Shown: positions 1-8,153 of the stretch, in pieces
Layout of the letters: each line of letters starts with the position of its first letter
How positions within the stretch are numbered: position 1 is the stretch's first letter
Assembly (NCBI GenBank): GCA_038534135.1
Contig: JBCAXJ010000006.1
Coordinates: 46,013 to 110,012, forward strand
From: Thermohalobaculum sp038534135
Lineage (GTDB): Bacteria > Pseudomonadota > Alphaproteobacteria > Rhodobacterales > Rhodobacteraceae
Direction: 5' to 3'
Length of the DNA stretch: 64,000 bases
Program-made: the position numbers and the translations under genes
Notes under the pieces: model-generated
Told to the model about the DNA's origin: nothing
Database searches by the model: none
The model's input: only the letters and a program-made list of their open reading frames with translations

Positions 1-137
1 AGGCGCTTGGCGCAGGTGCAATCGGGATGCTGACCGCGGTCGGTGCAAAACTCACCGGTCTCGCCGACAAGCTGCCGTCCGAATACGCGTGGCTGCAGAG
101 CCTTGTTCAGCACCTATCCGGCCTGGTGGGCCTCTGA
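1..137 (+). CDS. 3' end of an unidentified gene (partial)
   Basis: An open frame runs from the window edge to a TGA at 135-137 and encodes 44 residues that begin ALGAGAIGML and end LSGLVGL. It is rich in Gly, Ala and Leu with a few charges, so it could be the C-terminal helix of a small or membrane-associated protein. The start lies outside the window, so family and length cannot be judged. It converges on glpX, leaving 23 bp. I do not recognise it, and the call rests only on frame openness and composition. Confidence 0.4.
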   Translation, partial: ALGAGAIGMLTAVGAKLTGLADKLPSEYAWLQSLVQHLSGLVGL

Positions 138-160
138 CGCCGTATTTGACTGCAATCGCC

Positions 161-1132
161 TCAGAAATTGCGCGTGTGATACAGCATCCGCCGGACTGAA
201 CCGGTCTTTGAGCGCATCAGGATCGTCTCGGTCTCGAGGTGCTCACCCAAGCGGCGCGCACCCTGCAGGATCGAGCCGTTCGTGACACCCGTTGCCGCGA
301 AGATCACATCACTGCGGCACATCTGATCACGGCTGTACTTTATATTCAGGTCTTCGATCCCGGCCTTGCGGGCGCGACCGATCTCGTCATCGTTGCGGAA
401 CAACAGGCGGCCCTGGATCTGTCCACCCATACACTTCAGCGCCGCGGCGGCCAGCACGCCTTCCGGCGCTCCGCCGGACCCCATGTACATGTCGATCCCG
501 GTCTTTTCGGCTTCCGCGCAATGCATCACGCCGGCAACATCCCCATCGGTGATCAGGCGGATCGAGCAACCGGTGTCGCGCAACTCCTTCACCATCTCGG
601 CATGGCGCGGACGCTCCAGAACACAGACCGTCACACCATCCGGTCCGCAACCCTTGGCCTTGGCAAAGACGGAAATGCGCTCGGTCGGTGTCATATCCAG
701 ATCGACGAGGCCATCCGCATACCCGGGACCGATCGCCAGCTTGTCCATGTAGACATCGGGCGCATGCAGCATCGAATGACGCGGGCCCATCGCAACCACG
801 GTCAACGCGTTCGGCATGGCTTTCGCGGTCAGTGTGGTCCCTTCCAGCGGGTCCAGGGCGATATCGACCTCGATCCCATCGCCGGTGCCGACCTCTTCGC
901 CAATGAACAGCATCGGCGCCTCGTCGCGCTCACCCTCACCAATGACTACGGTGCCCTTGATCTCGAGCAGGTTGAGCTGTGTGCGCATGGCTTCGACGGC
1001 GACGCGATCGGCTTCCTTCTCGTCTCCGCGTCCGATCATGCGCGCGGCAGCAATCGCGGCAGCTTCCGAGACACGGGCCAGACCCAGCGACAGCATACGA
1101 TCCTGAAAATCCAACGTGCTATCCGGTTCCAT
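161..1132 (-). CDS. glpX: Class II fructose-1,6-bisphosphatase GlpX
   Basis: Hydrolyses fructose 1,6-bisphosphate to fructose 6-phosphate in the cytoplasm, a gluconeogenic step; some family members also act on sedoheptulose bisphosphate. The 323 residues are the usual length. Family signatures are GEGERDEAPM (65-74), the metal and phosphate motif DPLEGTT (94-100), ITDGDVAGV in the middle and GSGGAPEGV further on. The ATG follows GGAGGGG at good spacing. In related alphaproteobacteria glpX usually follows hom; here hom lies on the same strand about 660 bp upstream, but a small membrane-protein gene sits between them on the other strand, so glpX probably has its own promoter. Confidence 0.96.
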   Translation of the reverse strand: MEPDSTLDFQDRMLSLGLARVSEAAAIAAARMIGRGDEKEADRVAVEAMRTQLNLLEIKGTVVIGEGERDEAPMLFIGEEVGTGDGIEVDIALDPLEGTTLTAKAMPNALTVVAMGPRHSMLHAPDVYMDKLAIGPGYADGLVDLDMTPTERISVFAKAKGCGPDGVTVCVLERPRHAEMVKELRDTGCSIRLITDGDVAGVMHCAEAEKTGIDMYMGSGGAPEGVLAAAALKCMGGQIQGRLLFRNDDEIGRARKAGIEDLNIKYSRDQMCRSDVIFAATGVTNGSILQGARRLGEHLETETILMRSKTGSVRRMLYHTRNF

Positions 1133-1327
1133 TAAGTCCCCTCCTCAATATCTTGTAGGCAGTGTTCCCAGCGCCCCTTATCGCTGGAATCGGCAACAGG
1201 CAAGCGACTGGCAGATGAACCTTTACGCTCGCAACCGCAAAGAGCCGTAACTTCGTGACTGCTTGGCCGAGGCACGGTATCATGCGGCGAGTTGCGCCAG
1301 ATACCTTCGGTTATGAGGTCACGCCGA

Positions 1328-1780
1328 ATGCAGTCCTCGGCAGAAAAAGACACCGCTGCGTCCGTAAAGCCTGAACTGGACGTTGAAGCTGCGAAAATCT
1401 TCTATGAATTCAAGTACAAGACGATCATGGAGGCAACTGCGAAGCTGACGCAGTTCGCGATCCTGTTTTTCTCGATCTCGTCGCTGGTGACTGGGTTCAC
1501 CGTTTTCAATTCATTCGATAGCCAGACGAAGACGCTGGTCATGTATTGCGGCATCATTATCGTCGCCGTCTTCGCGATCATCGGTGGCGCAATCAGTTTT
1601 GGCGTGATCATGGGTTTGAACCAGATCCGGGAAACGCTGAAGTCTATTTCGCTCGACACTTACGAAACGCTGCAAATGGATGCGTATCTCTGGCGGGGCA
1701 CAATCGTTGTCTGCGTCGTGTGTGTCGCCTGCGCACTCGGCGTTGTTGCATTGATGCTGGTGATTTTCACGCACACCTAG
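1328..1780 (+). CDS. Hypothetical small membrane protein, three predicted TM helices
   Basis: A 150-residue protein of unknown function. After a soluble N-terminus of about 35 residues there are three hydrophobic stretches, around ILFFSISSLVTGF, the Gly/Ile-rich MYCGIIIVAVFAIIGG and the C-terminal VVCVVCVACALGVV. A short charged loop follows the second (LNQIRETLKSISLDTYETLQMD). I chose the ATG at 1328, which has GAGG about 10 nt upstream, over in-frame starts further 5'. It lies alone between the divergently read glpX and the convergent hom. Its base composition is slightly less GC-rich than its neighbours by eye. I do not recognise the family. Confidence 0.7.
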   Translation: MQSSAEKDTAASVKPELDVEAAKIFYEFKYKTIMEATAKLTQFAILFFSISSLVTGFTVFNSFDSQTKTLVMYCGIIIVAVFAIIGGAISFGVIMGLNQIRETLKSISLDTYETLQMDAYLWRGTIVVCVVCVACALGVVALMLVIFTHT

Positions 1781-1792
1781 GGCGCGGCGAAC

Positions 1793-3082
1793 CTAGACCT
1801 CTTCAATGCGGATCGCGACCGGATCAGCCTTGCACGCTTCGAGTTGCGCGATCGACGCCAGCGCGCGATCGATCCCGTCCCGGCGCGCATCATGGGTGAC
1901 GATCACCACTGGCACTGCGTCCCCGCCCTGACCGTACTGCCGCATGCGGTGGATCGAGATCCCGGCATCCCCCAGCGCTGACGCCAGTTCAGCCATGGCC
2001 CCGGGCCTGTCCGCCAGCGTGAACCTCAGATAATAGGGCGAGTGCTCGTCACCATGCGCCAGCCTTGACATCTCCGTCAGCATGGACGCGGGCTGTCCAA
2101 ACAGGGGTGTGCGGACGCCGCGCGCGATATCCAGGACATCGCCCATGATCGCCGAGGCCGTCGCGCCCTCGCCCGCACCAGGTCCGGTCAACGAGACCTG
2201 TCCAACGAAGTCGCCTTCGACCACGACGGCATTGGTCACGCCGGGCAGCGCGCCGATCACGGTGTCTTCGCGCACCATGCAAGGGCGTACGCGCTGTTCC
2301 AGACCCTCGGCATGAAGTTTTGCCAGACCCAGCAAGCGGATCGAGAAACCCATGTCGCGCGCCGTTCGGATATCGTCCAGCGTGACCCGCTCGATCCCTT
2401 CGCAGACGACGCCCTCGAAGTCGATCCGCGTCCCGAAGGCGATCGAGGCGAGCACCGCCAGCTTGTGCGCAGCGTCGATCCCGCCGACATCAAACGTCGG
2501 ATCAGCTTCGGCGTATCCGAGCCGTTGCGCGTCTTCCAGCACGGGACCATAATAGGCAGCGCGCGCTTCCATCTCGTTCAGGATGTAATTGCACGTCCCA
2601 TTCAGTACACCGAAGACCCGAGAGATCCCGTTACCAGCGAGGCCCTCGCCCAACGCCTTGACGATCGGAATACCGCCAGCGACCCCTGCCTCGACGCGCA
2701 GCACCGTGCCAGCGGCCTCCGCGGCCTCTGACAATGCCTGACCGTGATGCGCGATCAGCGCCTTGTTTGCCGTGACGACGTGCTTGCCATTGCCAATGGC
2801 CTTCTCAACCAGGGCTTTGGCAGGACCGTCCGAGCCACCGATAACCTCGACAACGCAATCCACGTCGTCGCGTGCGCCCAATGCGACCGCGTCGTCCTCC
2901 CAGGCGTAACCCGAGACATCCGCGGCCCTTTGAACGCCCCGATTGCGGGCAGAGACCGCCGTGATCTCGACAGGCCGTCCCGCCTTGGCCGCCAGCCTAT
3001 CGGCATGTGTCTGCACCATCTTCACGGTGCCGATGCCAACGGTGCCGAGCCCTGCGATGCCGAGGCGGAAGGGAGTCGTCAT
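1793..3082 (-). CDS. hom: Homoserine dehydrogenase
   Basis: Reduces aspartate semialdehyde to homoserine with NAD(P)H, the branch point to threonine, methionine and isoleucine. The 429 residues match the long bacterial form. The N-terminus carries the Rossmann signature GIAGLGTVGIG (about 6-16); the middle has the homoserine dehydrogenase segment VVTANKALIA and the region around GILNGTCNYIL-like VLNGTCNYIL; the last ~80 residues (YYLRFTLADRPGAMAEL onward) form an ACT domain, which in this family mediates feedback control by threonine. The ATG at 3082 has GGAG eight bases upstream, and a longer in-frame reading to 3139 has no such support. Confidence 0.96.
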   Translation of the reverse strand: MTTPFRLGIAGLGTVGIGTVKMVQTHADRLAAKAGRPVEITAVSARNRGVQRAADVSGYAWEDDAVALGARDDVDCVVEVIGGSDGPAKALVEKAIGNGKHVVTANKALIAHHGQALSEAAEAAGTVLRVEAGVAGGIPIVKALGEGLAGNGISRVFGVLNGTCNYILNEMEARAAYYGPVLEDAQRLGYAEADPTFDVGGIDAAHKLAVLASIAFGTRIDFEGVVCEGIERVTLDDIRTARDMGFSIRLLGLAKLHAEGLEQRVRPCMVREDTVIGALPGVTNAVVVEGDFVGQVSLTGPGAGEGATASAIMGDVLDIARGVRTPLFGQPASMLTEMSRLAHGDEHSPYYLRFTLADRPGAMAELASALGDAGISIHRMRQYGQGGDAVPVVIVTHDARRDGIDRALASIAQLEACKADPVAIRIEEV

Positions 3083-3172
3083 GATAAAATCTCCGAATTC
3101 TGGACGGCCCCATAGACGGCAACGCGGACGATGGGTCAAGCACCCATCCAGCGAGGCTCAGACCCGGTGCGA

Positions 3173-5203
3173 TCAGGTGCGCTGCACCTCGACCCTGGCG
3201 GTATAGCGCGATTGCCCCACCGAGAACGGAAACCCTGCCAGCGCTGTGTCGGGCACGACAGGTTCCGAACTGGTCAGAGAATTCAATCCTGGCCAGCCGT
3301 CCCGCATCCAGACCGCACCGGGCGGCATACGCCGTGTGATCTTGGCGACCGCCGCGAACGCGCCCCGCCCGTTCGATACCGTAATGGCGTCACCATCCGA
3401 GATCCCCCGTCCTTCGGCATCGGCGGGAGCGATCCACAGCTGAGGATCAACCTCGCGCGCGGCCAGGGTCGGCAGCACCCGCCCATGATCGTAGAACGAG
3501 TGGAAATGCGCAAAGGTTCGGCCATGGGCAAGGGCAAGCGGTTCGGGCGCCGCCGATGGCATCTCCGCCTCTGGAAGCGGCGGAAGGCCCATGTCTTTTG
3601 CCTTCTCGGAGTAGAATTCAATCTTCCCCGATGGCGTGTGAAACGCGAATGTCGGATAGGCGATGTGAGAGATTTGCAATGCGGCCCGTCCGCCATTGGC
3701 GCGCATGTCCGCGACCGTCGCGTGCCCTGTGCCCGGATGATCCAGCACGGTGTCGATCGCTGCCTCCTGATCGGGCCATGGGTAGACATCCTCGATGCCC
3801 AAGCGCATTGCCAGTTCCTGATACAGTGTGTAGAGCGGCCGCGCCTGTCCCGCCGCTAGCAACGCGCGATCGGCAAGATAGACATGGGTGTTGGTCGCCT
3901 TGATGCCGACCTCCTCCAGCCAGATCGTGCCGGGCAGGATGATGTCCGCCACCTCGCGCGCAGTCTGGTTCCAGAAGATATCATAGCTGACCACCAGATC
4001 GGTCTCGGCCAACGCCGCGCGGGTCCGGTTGGTATCCGGGAACGACGACAGGAAGTTCGAGCCAAGCGTCAGAAGAACCTTCACGTCGCGATCTTCCAGC
4101 GACCGGATCATCGCCTCCATCTGGTTTGGCACATAGCGGCCTTCCGGACGACGGTCGGGCGCGGTGATATCGCCAAATCCGGCCCCATGGCTGCGCGCAC
4201 CGTGGCGCGGTCCGATCCCGCCACCCGGAGTGCCGAAACTGCCCGTCAGCGCAGGCAGGCACGAGATCGCGCGCGCGGCCTGCCAGGTGTTCTCGCCTTT
4301 GTGCAGCGAAGACCCGCCAATGACGATCATCGCAGGCTTCGTCCCCGCGTATGTCCGGGCGAGCTCAACGATCTGCTCCGCCGGTACTCCGGTCCTTTCA
4401 GCAGCCCAATCCGGTGTCTTGTCCTTCAGGTGTGCGGCCAGCGCCGCGAAGCCAACCGTGTGATCGGCTAGGAAGGCCCGGTCGCACAGATCTTCCTCCA
4501 CAATCACGTGCATCAGCGCCAGCGCCAGCGCGGCATCGGTCCCGGGTCGCACAAGGACGACCTCATCGGCCAAAGCGCTCGCTTCCGTCCGGCGCACATC
4601 GATCGCAACGATCCTGGCACCCCGCCGTTTCGCGGCGTCCAGATGCGGGGTCGTGTTCGCCTGGCTGACCGTATTGGCGCCCCAGAGAACAACCATCTCC
4701 GAGTTGGCGCCCATATCCTCCTTGGTCGAGGTCTCGAGCGCGCCCGTCAGGCCCAGACCGAGACCACCCAACCCCCAGCAAATCATCGCCGGGTTCCAAT
4801 GCTGACAGCCATAAAGGTTGGCGAAACGCTCCATCTGGCCACGCTTTACACCGGTGCCATAATCATTTGCCGCATTACCATGGCCCTGCCAGACCCCGAC
4901 CGCCTCGCGTCCGACGGCGTCCATACTCGCAGCGATCAGGTCCAGCGCCTCGTCCCAGGTCGCATCGCGCCAACTGTCGGACCCGCGCGCCTCGCGGATC
5001 TTCGGCATCAGCAGGCGTTCGGGATTGCCGACGATCTCGTGCGCCGCCTTGCCCCGCATACACAGCCCGCCCCGACTGTCGGGGTTGTCCTCGTCGCCGG
5101 TGATTGCCACCAACCGGTCGCCATCGACCTCGACCTTCATGCCGCACAGCGTCGGATGGCAGTTCATCGGACACATGGTCTTCAGCGTGCGTGTGCCAGC
5201 CAT
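3173..5203 (-). CDS. Molybdopterin-dependent oxidoreductase, DMSO reductase family
   Basis: A 676-residue catalytic subunit predicted to bind bis-MGD molybdenum (or tungsten) and one [4Fe-4S] cluster. Cluster ligands are Cys11, Cys15, Cys20 and Cys48; the CxxxCxxxxC spacing differs from the classical CxxCxxxC but occurs in this broad family. Downstream are VVLWGANTVSQ, typical of the MGD-binding domain, and a C-terminal molydopterin dinucleotide-binding domain (LWIAPADAEGRGISDGDAITVSNGRG region). There is no Tat signal or partner iron-sulfur subunit, so it is probably cytoplasmic. The ATG at 5203 has GGGAGG upstream and lies 20 bp after the DJ-1-like gene, suggesting an operon. The substrate is unknown. 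Confidence 0.9.
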   Translation of the reverse strand: MAGTRTLKTMCPMNCHPTLCGMKVEVDGDRLVAITGDEDNPDSRGGLCMRGKAAHEIVGNPERLLMPKIREARGSDSWRDATWDEALDLIAASMDAVGREAVGVWQGHGNAANDYGTGVKRGQMERFANLYGCQHWNPAMICWGLGGLGLGLTGALETSTKEDMGANSEMVVLWGANTVSQANTTPHLDAAKRRGARIVAIDVRRTEASALADEVVLVRPGTDAALALALMHVIVEEDLCDRAFLADHTVGFAALAAHLKDKTPDWAAERTGVPAEQIVELARTYAGTKPAMIVIGGSSLHKGENTWQAARAISCLPALTGSFGTPGGGIGPRHGARSHGAGFGDITAPDRRPEGRYVPNQMEAMIRSLEDRDVKVLLTLGSNFLSSFPDTNRTRAALAETDLVVSYDIFWNQTAREVADIILPGTIWLEEVGIKATNTHVYLADRALLAAGQARPLYTLYQELAMRLGIEDVYPWPDQEAAIDTVLDHPGTGHATVADMRANGGRAALQISHIAYPTFAFHTPSGKIEFYSEKAKDMGLPPLPEAEMPSAAPEPLALAHGRTFAHFHSFYDHGRVLPTLAAREVDPQLWIAPADAEGRGISDGDAITVSNGRGAFAAVAKITRRMPPGAVWMRDGWPGLNSLTSSEPVVPDTALAGFPFSVGQSRYTARVEVQRT

Positions 5204-5223
5204 GGTGCGGCCTCCCTGATCGT

Positions 5224-5832
5224 TCAGTTGGTGACAGCGTAGCCCAAGGCGGCACGGTTCGCATCCAGCGCGCGGGTATATTCCATGACGCGGGCGGTCT
5301 CGGCCGCAACGCGGTCGCCATGGCTGCGGGCAAGGCAATAAAACACGGTATCGATACCCAGGCTGACCCCGCCTCCGGTGACGAGTCCACGATCATCGAC
5401 AATTGCCGCGTGCCGGGCGTCCACGCTGCCCGGCAACAGATCCAGCGGTGCTTGCTCGCCCTGGAACACCTCTCGCTTCGTCGTTGCCTGCCGCGCTTCC
5501 AGCAAACCTGCCGCAGCAAGGATCATCGCACCGGTGCAGATCGATGCGATCCGTGCCGCAGACCCTTGCAGGTAGTCCAACGTCACAGGGTCCTGTGACG
5601 CCTCGACCCAGCCCGGGCCGCCAGTCACGATCAGGTCCGTGAACTCCGGCGCATCCTCGAAGCCGTGATCGGCGACCATCCGCATCCCGTTTGCACAGAC
5701 AACCTCGCCTGCTGTCCGCGCGACACCGGCATAGCTCAGATCCGGCGCAATCCGTTTCGCCATGGACAGCACGCCGTAGGTCGCACCAATATCGATCGGC
5801 TCGACGCCGTCGTAGATCAGGATGCCGTACAT
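5224..5832 (-). CDS. DJ-1/PfpI family protein
   Basis: A 202-residue single-domain protein of the class I glutamine-amidotransferase-like fold. The nucleophile elbow is ASICTGAMIL with the expected Cys, preceded by the glycine-rich VTGGPGW strand. It most resembles isonitrile hydratase-type and AraC-associated DJ-1 domains but has no C-terminal AraC helix-turn-helix. I chose the ATG at 5832 (MYGILIYDG), which has GGAG eight bases upstream; the longer reading is low-complexity and basic. It precedes the molybdopterin enzyme by 20 bp, so the two may act in one pathway. The precise reaction cannot be named. Confidence 0.88.
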   Translation of the reverse strand: MYGILIYDGVEPIDIGATYGVLSMAKRIAPDLSYAGVARTAGEVVCANGMRMVADHGFEDAPEFTDLIVTGGPGWVEASQDPVTLDYLQGSAARIASICTGAMILAAAGLLEARQATTKREVFQGEQAPLDLLPGSVDARHAAIVDDRGLVTGGGVSLGIDTVFYCLARSHGDRVAAETARVMEYTRALDANRAALGYAVTN

Positions 5833-6027
5833 CGCGTGCTCCGTGTCTCGCCCAGGACAGGCCCGAGCACCCACCTTACGGAATGGCGATGCGGCGTCAA
5901 AGGCTGCACGCTGGCGACACCGTCCGACCAACCTCTGCGACGGACATGCGTCATCGGCGCGGTGGCATGCCAGAGACATCCTGTGCATACGTCCCGCCCA
6001 CTGCGAGGCCTCCAGAATGGTGACGTC

Positions 6028-6954
6028 ATGCTGCAACTACCGGTGTCTCGGCGTGGATGGCAACTTCTCGGCGCCATCCTGACGATGCTCGCCAGCCTCG
6101 CAGCAGGTGAGAGGCCAGTCCAAGCGCAGACCGCCGCGGACACGCGGCTCTCGATCGCCGAACGCATCGTGGCCGCAGGCCGCCAACGGATGCTGGCCGA
6201 GGGCATGGCGGCAAGCCTTTGCTATGTCGACCAGGGCGTCGCTGATGCCCGCAGCCGCAGTCAACTCTATGTCATGTGGAACATCTTCGGCTGGTATCAC
6301 CGCGCCATCGTGAGCGGCAGCCAGGAACTCGACCTCGGCGTCGAGCTTGACCCACAAGTCCTCGCGGCATGGCAAGAGGTCGATACGCTCTGGACCGAAT
6401 TGCGCCCGCTCTACGACACGCCGATCTCCGGCCAACCCGCACAGCCCGCGCAATTCGACGACGCCGTTGCGATCACCCGAGACGTCACCGATGCAGCCAC
6501 CGATCTTGTCGCGACACTCAGATCTGTCTACGCCGCACGACTGGGACCGCAGGGATTTGGATCTGCGTTGCTGATCGACCTCTACGAGAGGCAGCGGATG
6601 CTGGCCCAGCGGATTGCCAAGGATGTCTGCCTCGTCGCACGCGGCGATGCGCAGCCGAACCGGCTCGCCGACCTGACCCGCACGGTCGAGATTTTCTCGC
6701 TTTCACTGGATGCGTTTCAGAACGGGCTCAGCGATGCAGGCGTGCCGCCCCCACCAACGGATGCAATCGCGCAAAGTCTGAGCAACGCCGCGACCCACTG
6801 GCGTCCGGTCGCAGCACTTGCCTATGCGGCCGCACAGGGGATGGAACTTGACCGCTCTGGCCTGGCAGAATTCGCAGATGCAATGGACAGGTTCACCTCG
6901 CACATGACGGGCGCGATCAACGCGCTCGCAGCGCTCAACTCAGACGGCGGCTAG
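6028..6954 (+). CDS. Secreted protein with two PilJ-N/NarX-like sensory helices
   Basis: A 308-residue protein with a signal peptide (basic RRGWQ then LLGAILTMLASLAAG, cleavage near VQAQ-TA). It contains two copies of the helical signature seen in the type IV pili methyl-accepting transducer N-terminal domain: AERIVAAGRQRMLAEGMA near residue 50 and IDLYERQRMLAQRIA near 190. In NarX and NarQ the related motif binds nitrate or nitrite in the periplasm. No HAMP, kinase or methyl-accepting output domain follows, so it probably acts as a free periplasmic binding or accessory protein. It diverges from the DJ-1 gene. The ATG at 6028 has no strong ribosome site, so the start is less sure. Confidence 0.75.
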   Translation: MLQLPVSRRGWQLLGAILTMLASLAAGERPVQAQTAADTRLSIAERIVAAGRQRMLAEGMAASLCYVDQGVADARSRSQLYVMWNIFGWYHRAIVSGSQELDLGVELDPQVLAAWQEVDTLWTELRPLYDTPISGQPAQPAQFDDAVAITRDVTDAATDLVATLRSVYAARLGPQGFGSALLIDLYERQRMLAQRIAKDVCLVARGDAQPNRLADLTRTVEIFSLSLDAFQNGLSDAGVPPPPTDAIAQSLSNAATHWRPVAALAYAAAQGMELDRSGLAEFADAMDRFTSHMTGAINALAALNSDGG

Positions 6955-6975
6955 AGCAACACGCAAGCGTCGTGA

Positions 6976-7659
6976 TCAGGGCGCGTGTCCTACCTGTTCG
7001 AAGTAGTCCGACAGCGTCTTGCCCCGCTCGTGCCGGAACCGCTCGTCCAGTTCCGCCATGGACTGGATCCGGTCGACCCGGAACATCCGGAAGTCCGTGC
7101 GCAATTCGCACCACGAGACAAGCGTCCAGACCTTGCCCCAGAACCAAAGGGCCAACGGCCGGACCGCGCGTTCGGATTCCGTGCCGTCCTCCCGATGATA
7201 CACGATGCGCATCAGGTGACGCTCGTTGATGGCGTGATCGATGCCGTCAAGACGGATTCTGAGATCATCGGACATCTCGGGCGCCATCGCGTGAATGCGG
7301 ACAGCCTGCGCGCGGGCGCGGACAGCCTCCGGCAGGACAGCGTCGATCTTGACCAGAGCTTCCTCGGCGGACCGGGCCATCTCGATCCCACCCCAAGCCT
7401 GGAGCAGGCGCGCACCGGCAACAAGCGCCGTGATCTCGTCATTCGTGAACATCAGCGGTGGCAGATCGAAACCGTCATGCATGACATAGCCGAACCCCGC
7501 CTCGCCCTCGACCGGCACACCCGTGCCCTGCAGGTCCACGATATCGCGGTAGATCGTGCGCTCGGAAACCTCGAGCCGCTCGGCCAGTTGCGCCGCAGTG
7601 GTGAGCCGACCACCCCGCAGACACTGAACGATCTGAAACAGGCGGTCGGCACGGCGCAT
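6976..7659 (-). CDS. HTH-WYL transcriptional regulator, YafY type
   Basis: A 227-residue regulator with an N-terminal winged HTH (MRRADRLFQIVQCL ... LEVSERTIYRDIVDLQ, residues about 1-60) and a C-terminal WYL domain (RAVRPLALWFWGKVWTLVSWCELR, about 140-200), which senses small ligands or nucleic acids in related proteins. It starts four bases after the stop of the glyoxalase-fold gene, so the two are co-transcribed. A perfect 26-bp palindrome in front of that pair (8098-8123) is a good candidate for its own operator, implying autoregulation. The ligand is unknown. Confidence 0.9.
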   Translation of the reverse strand: MRRADRLFQIVQCLRGGRLTTAAQLAERLEVSERTIYRDIVDLQGTGVPVEGEAGFGYVMHDGFDLPPLMFTNDEITALVAGARLLQAWGGIEMARSAEEALVKIDAVLPEAVRARAQAVRIHAMAPEMSDDLRIRLDGIDHAINERHLMRIVYHREDGTESERAVRPLALWFWGKVWTLVSWCELRTDFRMFRVDRIQSMAELDERFRHERGKTLSDYFEQVGHAP

Positions 7660-7663
7660 CGGA

Positions 7664-8053
7664 TCAGGCGGCCTCGGACGCGGGCTCGAACAGGCCGATC
7701 GAATTGCCATCCAGATCGGTCGTGTAAGCGAACCGTCCGAACGGAAACGGGATCGGATCCGAGATGACAGTGCCGCCCGCCGCGCGCACGCGGTCGAGCG
7801 TGTCCTCGAGCTTGCCGGGGGCTGCGAGGTGTATCGTCGGGCCACTGCCATCCCCAGCAGGCTTGCCGGGATAAACGTGTCCGGAAATCCCGTCCGGGTG
7901 GGTTGCCGTCTTGAACACGAATGTCGTGTCCAGCCCCATCACTGTTTTCTCGAGCTTGGTCATCAGAACAGCTTCGTAATACGGCACCGCCTGGTCCACA
8001 TCACTGGATGGGATCTCGACCCAGACGGTAAAGTGTTCGGGGTGGAAGTCCAT
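7664..8053 (-). CDS. VOC/glyoxalase superfamily protein
   Basis: A 129-residue single VOC domain. It opens with FTVWVEIPSSDVDQAVPYYEAV, which is the typical first beta-alpha unit, and closes with RFAYTTDLDGNSIGLFEP, the common metal-binding Glu strand of this fold. Family members include glyoxalase I, bleomycin-binding proteins and dioxygenases, so the reaction cannot be assigned. AGGAGAT precedes the ATG. It is first in an operon with the WYL regulator, an arrangement that suggests ligand-dependent control of a small detoxification enzyme. Confidence 0.88.
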   Translation of the reverse strand: MDFHPEHFTVWVEIPSSDVDQAVPYYEAVLMTKLEKTVMGLDTTFVFKTATHPDGISGHVYPGKPAGDGSGPTIHLAAPGKLEDTLDRVRAAGGTVISDPIPFPFGRFAYTTDLDGNSIGLFEPASEAA

Positions 8054-8097
8054 CGGTCATCTCCTGTCGGGTTGCGATGCCGTGGATGTCTCATACC

Positions 8098-8123
8098 CCT
8101 CCTGACAGGGTCCTGTCAGGAGG
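8098..8123. promoter_or_regulatory. Perfect 12-bp inverted repeat, likely operator
   Basis: The arms CCTCCTGACAGG and CCTGTCAGGAGG are separated by two bases, so every base of the arms pairs. The site lies 44 bp upstream of the glyoxalase-fold start codon and 30 bp past the aminotransferase stop. No T-run follows in the direction of the aminotransferase transcript, which argues against a simple intrinsic terminator. An operator for the downstream WYL regulator is the most economical reading, but this is inference. Confidence 0.6.
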
Positions 8124-8153
8124 ACGCCGGAGCGATCAAGATCGATCGGCGGT

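Noticed and set aside
239..1135. A 298-codon plus-strand frame
   Set aside because: It is antisense to the well-supported glpX.
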